Positions 60,752-64,000 of a stretch of 64,000 nucleotides of DNA are shown here, in pieces. The stretch's first letter is position 1; every line of letters begins with the position of its first letter. The DNA is from Hymenobacter edaphi (GTDB taxonomy: Bacteria > Bacteroidota > Bacteroidia > Cytophagales > Hymenobacteraceae). The notes beneath the pieces are model-generated. The model ran no database searches. It had not been told where the DNA came from and saw only the letters and a list, made by a program, of their open reading frames with translations. The position numbers and the translations under genes were made by a program. Location of the stretch: contig NZ_QHKM01000013.1 of NCBI RefSeq assembly GCF_003258365.1, positions 1-64,000 of the forward strand, in the 5' to 3' direction.

Positions 60752-61168
60752 CTAGTTAGGGGGTGAAGGTGGAGACGCCGGGGCGTCGAAAGGTGGGTTG
60801 TCGAACAGGTTGAGCTCGGCCTTGAACCGGGTCAGGCTCTCGGGCGAGGTGAACAGGAAAAAGTGGCGGCGTGACTGGTGCACGATGATGCGCAGCAGCT
60901 CGGTGGGGAACTGGAAGTGGGCCATCAGGCGCTGCAGCAGCACGGCCTGGGTTTCCTCCTCCAGCTTCTTGATTTCAATCAGCCGGGCGTAGTTGAACTT
61001 GTGCTGCTGGGCCCAGGGCTTAAGCTGCCCGTGCAGCAGCGTGTTGAGGCGGTGGCGGATATAGCGCAGAACAGTGGCATAGGAAACAATAAGCGCGGGG
61101 TCGGGAAACCCCGCGTTGACCGGCTCGATGGGGGGGGCAGCCGGGGGAGTGGGTACAGAGGTGGTCAT
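60752..61168 (-). CDS. HTH-like plasmid protein, family copy C
   Basis: The ATG at 61168 gives 138 residues; an ATG at 61219 is less likely. The family pattern is PDPALIVSY, YIRHRLNTLLHGQLKPWAQQH, VLLQRLMAHFQF and FLFTSPESLTRFKAEL, with a Pro-rich start and end. The LKP helix and the LLQR helix are shared with copy A. It lies 46 bp before copy B and is divergent from the transfer operon at 61386. Confidence 0.65.
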   Translation of the reverse strand: MTTSVPTPPAAPPIEPVNAGFPDPALIVSYATVLRYIRHRLNTLLHGQLKPWAQQHKFNYARLIEIKKLEEETQAVLLQRLMAHFQFPTELLRIIVHQSRRHFFLFTSPESLTRFKAELNLFDNPPFDAPASPPSPPN

Positions 61169-61317
61169 GCAGCAGCAATAAGGGGCGTGCAAGGTAACAA
61201 ACCAGCCGGCCGCGTGCACTACCCGAATGCTGTCGGTACATGGCTACGCCGGGCTTACCATCTAGTGACCCCAAAGCTTCGGCATAGCTGCTTCAAAACT
61301 TCTGCAAAACCAGAACT

Positions 61318-61338
61318 TATACGGAAGTGCTCCGTATA
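61318..61338. promoter_or_regulatory. inverted repeat before the conjugation operon
   Basis: TATACGGA and TCCGTATA are perfect 8-bp arms around AGTGC. A partial -7-like TATAGTTG overlaps the right arm. The site is 48 bp before the first transfer-operon gene and could be the binding site of one of the HTH-like proteins encoded next to it. Confidence 0.5.
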
Positions 61339-61385
61339 GTTGCCGCAATTGCTCATAAAAAACTTCGGCCTTTCGCTTGAAATCG

Positions 61386-61883
61386 ATGCTGTGGTTGCTG
61401 CTTTTGCTGCTGGTGGCGGCGCTGGGGGTACTCTGGTGGCGCTTCGCCATGCCGGCCAGTGCCGGGGCCGCCGTGGTTCCGCCGCCCCTGGAGGGCAACC
61501 ATCCCTCGCTGCGCACCCGGCACTACCGGCTGGCCGATTTCCATCCAGCGCCCCTGGTAGTGCCAGAGGTGGCGCCTAGTACCAATGAGGAGGTGACGCC
61601 ACCAGAGCCCGCTGAAACCCTGCCTCCCACGGCCGAAGCGGCGGCAGGAGCGGCGCCCACGCCAGCGGCTGTACCGGACGAGAGTGAGGCCATACCCGCC
61701 CCTGCAGACGCCGGCCGCTTACCGGAGGGCGCCCTGCACAACTACCTCTCGGCACCGGCGCCCACGGCCACGGACGAGCACAACCGTGGCGTGGAGCTCA
61801 CCGCCGCCCAGCGCCGCGCCAAGATGCGCGAGCTGATGAGCACGGCCCTGGAAAACCGCCGCGCTGCCCCGGCCACTGCCTGA
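61386..61883 (+). CDS. single-pass membrane protein of the transfer operon
   Basis: The ATG at 61386 gives 165 residues (a TTG at 61377 is the other start). An N-terminal membrane segment (LLLLLLVAALGVLWW) is followed by a Pro/Ala/Glu-rich linker and a basic helical end (LTAAQRRAKMRELMSTALENR). The protein is not recognised. Its position before the pilin-like gene suggests a part of the transfer apparatus. Confidence 0.6.
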   Translation: MLWLLLLLLVAALGVLWWRFAMPASAGAAVVPPPLEGNHPSLRTRHYRLADFHPAPLVVPEVAPSTNEEVTPPEPAETLPPTAEAAAGAAPTPAAVPDESEAIPAPADAGRLPEGALHNYLSAPAPTATDEHNRGVELTAAQRRAKMRELMSTALENRRAAPATA

Positions 61884-61938
61884 GGCCCTCACCCCTGCTT
61901 TTCACCTTTTCCCAATCCTTCCACCTATTTCCTTTTCC

Positions 61939-62358
61939 ATGCAAACTCCCTTGCTCACGCGCCTGCACCAGGGCGCTGCCCAGGTTGCTGCCGGAGGCTT
62001 CCGCCTGCTGGCAGCTGGCCAAACCTACCACCCTTCCCGTGCGGAACGCCTGGCCATGGCCCTGCTGCTGGCCACGTCCCCGGCCCTGGTATTCGGCCAG
62101 GCCGGCGCCGGCGGCCGCGCCGTGGGCGCCCTGCGCAGCGTGCAGACCATTGTCATCAGCATCGTGCAGGTGCTCTTCATCATCGTGCTGGCCATCGGCC
62201 TGGTGCGCGTCGTGCAGAAGTTTATCAGCGGCGCTCCCGATGCGCTCGGGGCCCTGGGCTGGCTCATGGGCGGCGTCATCCTCTGGTTCGGCTTCAACTA
62301 CTTCAAGGAAGACCTGGCCAGCGCCATGGGCGGCGGTGAAGGCGGGGTTACGCCCTAA
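61939..62358 (+). CDS. TraE/VirB2-like pilin or inner-membrane protein (DUF4134 type)
   Basis: The 139-residue protein has a long leader (to about residue 55) and two membrane helices: IVISIVQVLFIIVLAIGLVRVVQKFI and ALGALGWLMGGVILWFGFNYF, separated by a short turn with SGAPDA. This is the plan of VirB2-type pilins and Bacteroidota TraE (DUF4134). It is followed 12 bp later by the TraF/VirB3-like gene. Confidence 0.7.
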   Translation: MQTPLLTRLHQGAAQVAAGGFRLLAAGQTYHPSRAERLAMALLLATSPALVFGQAGAGGRAVGALRSVQTIVISIVQVLFIIVLAIGLVRVVQKFISGAPDALGALGWLMGGVILWFGFNYFKEDLASAMGGGEGGVTP

Positions 62359-62370
62359 GCAAGCCGGCCC

Positions 62371-62718
62371 ATGCGTTCCTACAAAAGCATCGAGCGCCCC
62401 GCCCAGGTGCTGGGCATGAACCTGCCGGACCTGGGGCTGGTGGTGGGCCTGTTTCTGGCCGCCGTGCTGGCCATCGGCGTCGCGGGCCTGGTGGTTACCG
62501 TGCCACGCTTTCTCTACCTGCTGATTCTGGTCGTGCTCGTGGTGCTGCTCTACGCCCTGCGCTACCTGGCCAAGCACCGGCCCCCGGGCTTTCTGCTCAG
62601 CTGGCTTTCCTTCCACCGGCGGCAGCCGCGCCGCATCGCCCTGGGCCGCGCCCGGTCCGGGCCTTCGGCGAGCGGCCCCGCCGCTATTCCCACCCCGCAT
62701 GAACATGTTTCCCACTAA
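62371..62718 (+). CDS. TraF/VirB3-like transfer protein (DUF4133 type)
   Basis: The 115-residue protein has SIERPAQVLGMNLPDLGLVVGLFLAAVLAIGVAGLVV and FLYLLILVVLVVLLYALRYLAKHRPPGF, two membrane helices and a basic tail, as in VirB3 and Bacteroidota TraF (DUF4133). Its end overlaps the TraG gene by 20 bp. Confidence 0.75.
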   Translation: MRSYKSIERPAQVLGMNLPDLGLVVGLFLAAVLAIGVAGLVVTVPRFLYLLILVVLVVLLYALRYLAKHRPPGFLLSWLSFHRRQPRRIALGRARSGPSASGPAAIPTPHEHVSH

Positions 62719-64000
62719 GGCCGCTGACCGCACCGCGGCCCGCACCGCTGATTTTGCGGACCTGCACCCGGCCTACGCCTTCCAGGACGACAAGGTCATC
62801 TATCGGGATGGCCGCGTGGGCGTCGGCTTCGTGCTCGAATGCCCCGAAATGGAGAGCTGGCAGGCCGAAGAGTTTGCCAACTTACAGTCGGCCCTGCTCG
62901 GCGCGCTGCGCACCCTGCCCGTGGGCACGGTGGTGCAAAAAACTGACATCTACTACGACCGGCCCTTTCAGAATACCGGCGGCGACGCCCGTCCCGGCTA
63001 CTTTGAGGGCAAGATGAATGCCCACTTCGCCGAGCGGTTGGTGCTCTTCCACCGGGCGTACCTGTTCATTTCCTTCGCCCCCTCGGACGAAGCCAAGCCC
63101 GTAAGGCCGAATGCCCTGAGCGCCCTGGTGAACCGCGCCGGCGAGAAGCTGGCCAAGAACCCGTTTGCCGGCGTCGTGCAAACCCTGGACACGGCCGAGC
63201 GCATCGCCACCGAGCTGCTGCAAAGCCTGCGCGGCCTCGGGGGCCTGGACTACCGCCGACTCAATCAAGCCCAGTTGCCGCAGGTCTTCACCCAGTACTT
63301 CAACTTGGAGTTCGACCAGCAGCCCGCCGGGCTGACCCGCGAAATCACCAACGTGCCGGGCGCCTTCACCGTGGGCGAAAACCGCGTGAGCATCGTCTCG
63401 CTGGTGGGGCAGGGGAGTGTGGCCCACCCCGCCGTCCGCAACGGCTACGGGGTCACCTCGCCCATGCTCTACCCGCTGACGGCGTTTCTCTCCTGCCCCC
63501 ACGTGCTGACCCAGGCGCTACTGATTCAGGACTCCCGCGCCGAGCTAAAAAGCCTCGACAACGACAAGAAAATTAACAACTCGCTTTCCTTTCTGGCCAC
63601 GCAGGACAACCACCTGCGGGCGGCCGAGATTGACGAGTTCACCGCCGAGGTCCGCTCGGGCAGCAAGCAGGTCGTGGGCCTGCACCTTTCAGTGCTGCTC
63701 TGGGACGTCGACGACCAGGCCCGGCGCGAGCACGTGGAAAAGACCACAGCGGCCTTCCGGTCCATCTTCGGGGCCGAAGCTGTGGTGGAAAGCTACCTGA
63801 CTTTGCCGCTGTTTTTCGGCCTGGCGCCCGGCAACGCCTACCAGGTACCGGACCGCTGGCTGACCACCTCGGCCGACCGCGCGGCCTGCTATTTCCACTG
63901 GACCACGACGTACCGGCCCGAGCCCACGGGCGAGTACCTGTGCGACCGGTTCCGCAACCTGGTCAAGGTAAACCTGTTCAACACCGACCTCGACAACCAG
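62699..64000 (+). CDS. TraG/VirB4-family conjugation ATPase (partial)
   Basis: The ATG at 62699 opens a frame that runs off the window at 64000 (434 codons). DLHPAYAFQDDKVIYRDGRVGVGFVLECPEME is the TraG N-terminal domain of Bacteroidota conjugation ATPases. The later residues (NALSALVNRAGEKLAK..., FFGLAPGNAYQ) continue the VirB4-like N-domain. The Walker motifs lie beyond the window. This ATPase powers assembly and transport of the transfer channel. Confidence 0.9.
   Translation, partial: MNMFPTKAADRTAARTADFADLHPAYAFQDDKVIYRDGRVGVGFVLECPEMESWQAEEFANLQSALLGALRTLPVGTVVQKTDIYYDRPFQNTGGDARPGYFEGKMNAHFAERLVLFHRAYLFISFAPSDEAKPVRPNALSALVNRAGEKLAKNPFAGVVQTLDTAERIATELLQSLRGLGGLDYRRLNQAQLPQVFTQYFNLEFDQQPAGLTREITNVPGAFTVGENRVSIVSLVGQGSVAHPAVRNGYGVTSPMLYPLTAFLSCPHVLTQALLIQDSRAELKSLDNDKKINNSLSFLATQDNHLRAAEIDEFTAEVRSGSKQVVGLHLSVLLWDVDDQARREHVEKTTAAFRSIFGAEAVVESYLTLPLFFGLAPGNAYQVPDRWLTTSADRAACYFHWTTTYRPEPTGEYLCDRFRNLVKVNLFNTDLDNQ

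Overview
The window reads as part of a large conjugative plasmid (or plasmid-derived chromid) of a GC-rich Bacteroidota, most likely a Hymenobacter-like Cytophagales. The reasons are: promoter -7 elements of the Bacteroidota type TAnnTTTG before many genes; families typical of Bacteroidota (TraE/TraF/TraG-type transfer genes, BfmA/BtgA mobilization protein, GDCCVxC, DUF6660, DUF4856 and DUF6428 proteins, a CzcA-CzcC fusion); and, on the plasmid side, an iteron origin with a Rep_3 initiator, a ParA partition locus, a relaxase with coupling protein, and the start of a type IV secretion operon. No rRNA, tRNA or CRISPR array was recognised. The genus is an inference.

Layout. 1-1.6 kb: the end of an insertion sequence that seems to cut a gene of unknown function, then a decayed NUDIX gene. 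1.65-9.8 kb: a visibly A/T-richer accessory block with an MBL-fold protein, a 1751-residue trypsin/STAND NTPase, a small protein and a Lit-like zinc peptidase; this looks like an antiviral (AVAST-like) island. 9.8-12.7 kb: a small HTH-like gene, at least ten 18-bp iterons phased at 21-22 bp, and the rep gene. 13.2-16.1 kb: di-heme oxidoreductase, Rieske lipoprotein, porin. 16.4-29.3 kb: a cobalt/zinc/cadmium block (DUF6660, CzcA-CzcC fusion, CzcB, YnfA, Fur-family regulator, NicO-like protein, P-type ATPase, CDF, dihydrolipoamide dehydrogenase). 29.6-36.8 kb: an L,D-transpeptidase and a presumed iron-uptake operon (DUF4856, imelysin, HTTM, TonB receptor). 36.8-44.7 kb: a broken DUF6577 gene, a PAP2 phosphatase, then arsenic (ArsR, DUF6428, phosphoesterase, ArsN, Acr3) and mercury/metal (MerTP, GDCCVxC, ArsR) genes.

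44.9-64 kb is the maintenance and transfer half: a VbhA/VbhT-like antitoxin-Fic pair, TraG/VirD4 coupling protein, MobB-type relaxase, BfmA/BtgA protein, a repeat-rich centromere region with ParA and a small partner, a second self-inhibited Fic protein, an AbiEi-like antitoxin with no toxin behind a 42-bp perfect palindrome, ArdC, a toprim primase-like protein, two more members of the HTH-like family found next to the origin, and the first genes of a conjugation operon ending in a TraG/VirB4 ATPase that runs off the window.

Together the genes describe a self-transmissible element carrying metal and arsenic detoxification, iron acquisition and phage-defence functions. Two operons with iron-type proteins (13.2 and 30.6 kb) share a TTTAGA...TCTAAA palindrome in their promoters, suggesting one common, probably Fur-type, control. 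Several accessory genes are decaying: one gene cut by the IS, and two genes each broken by a single in-frame TGA.
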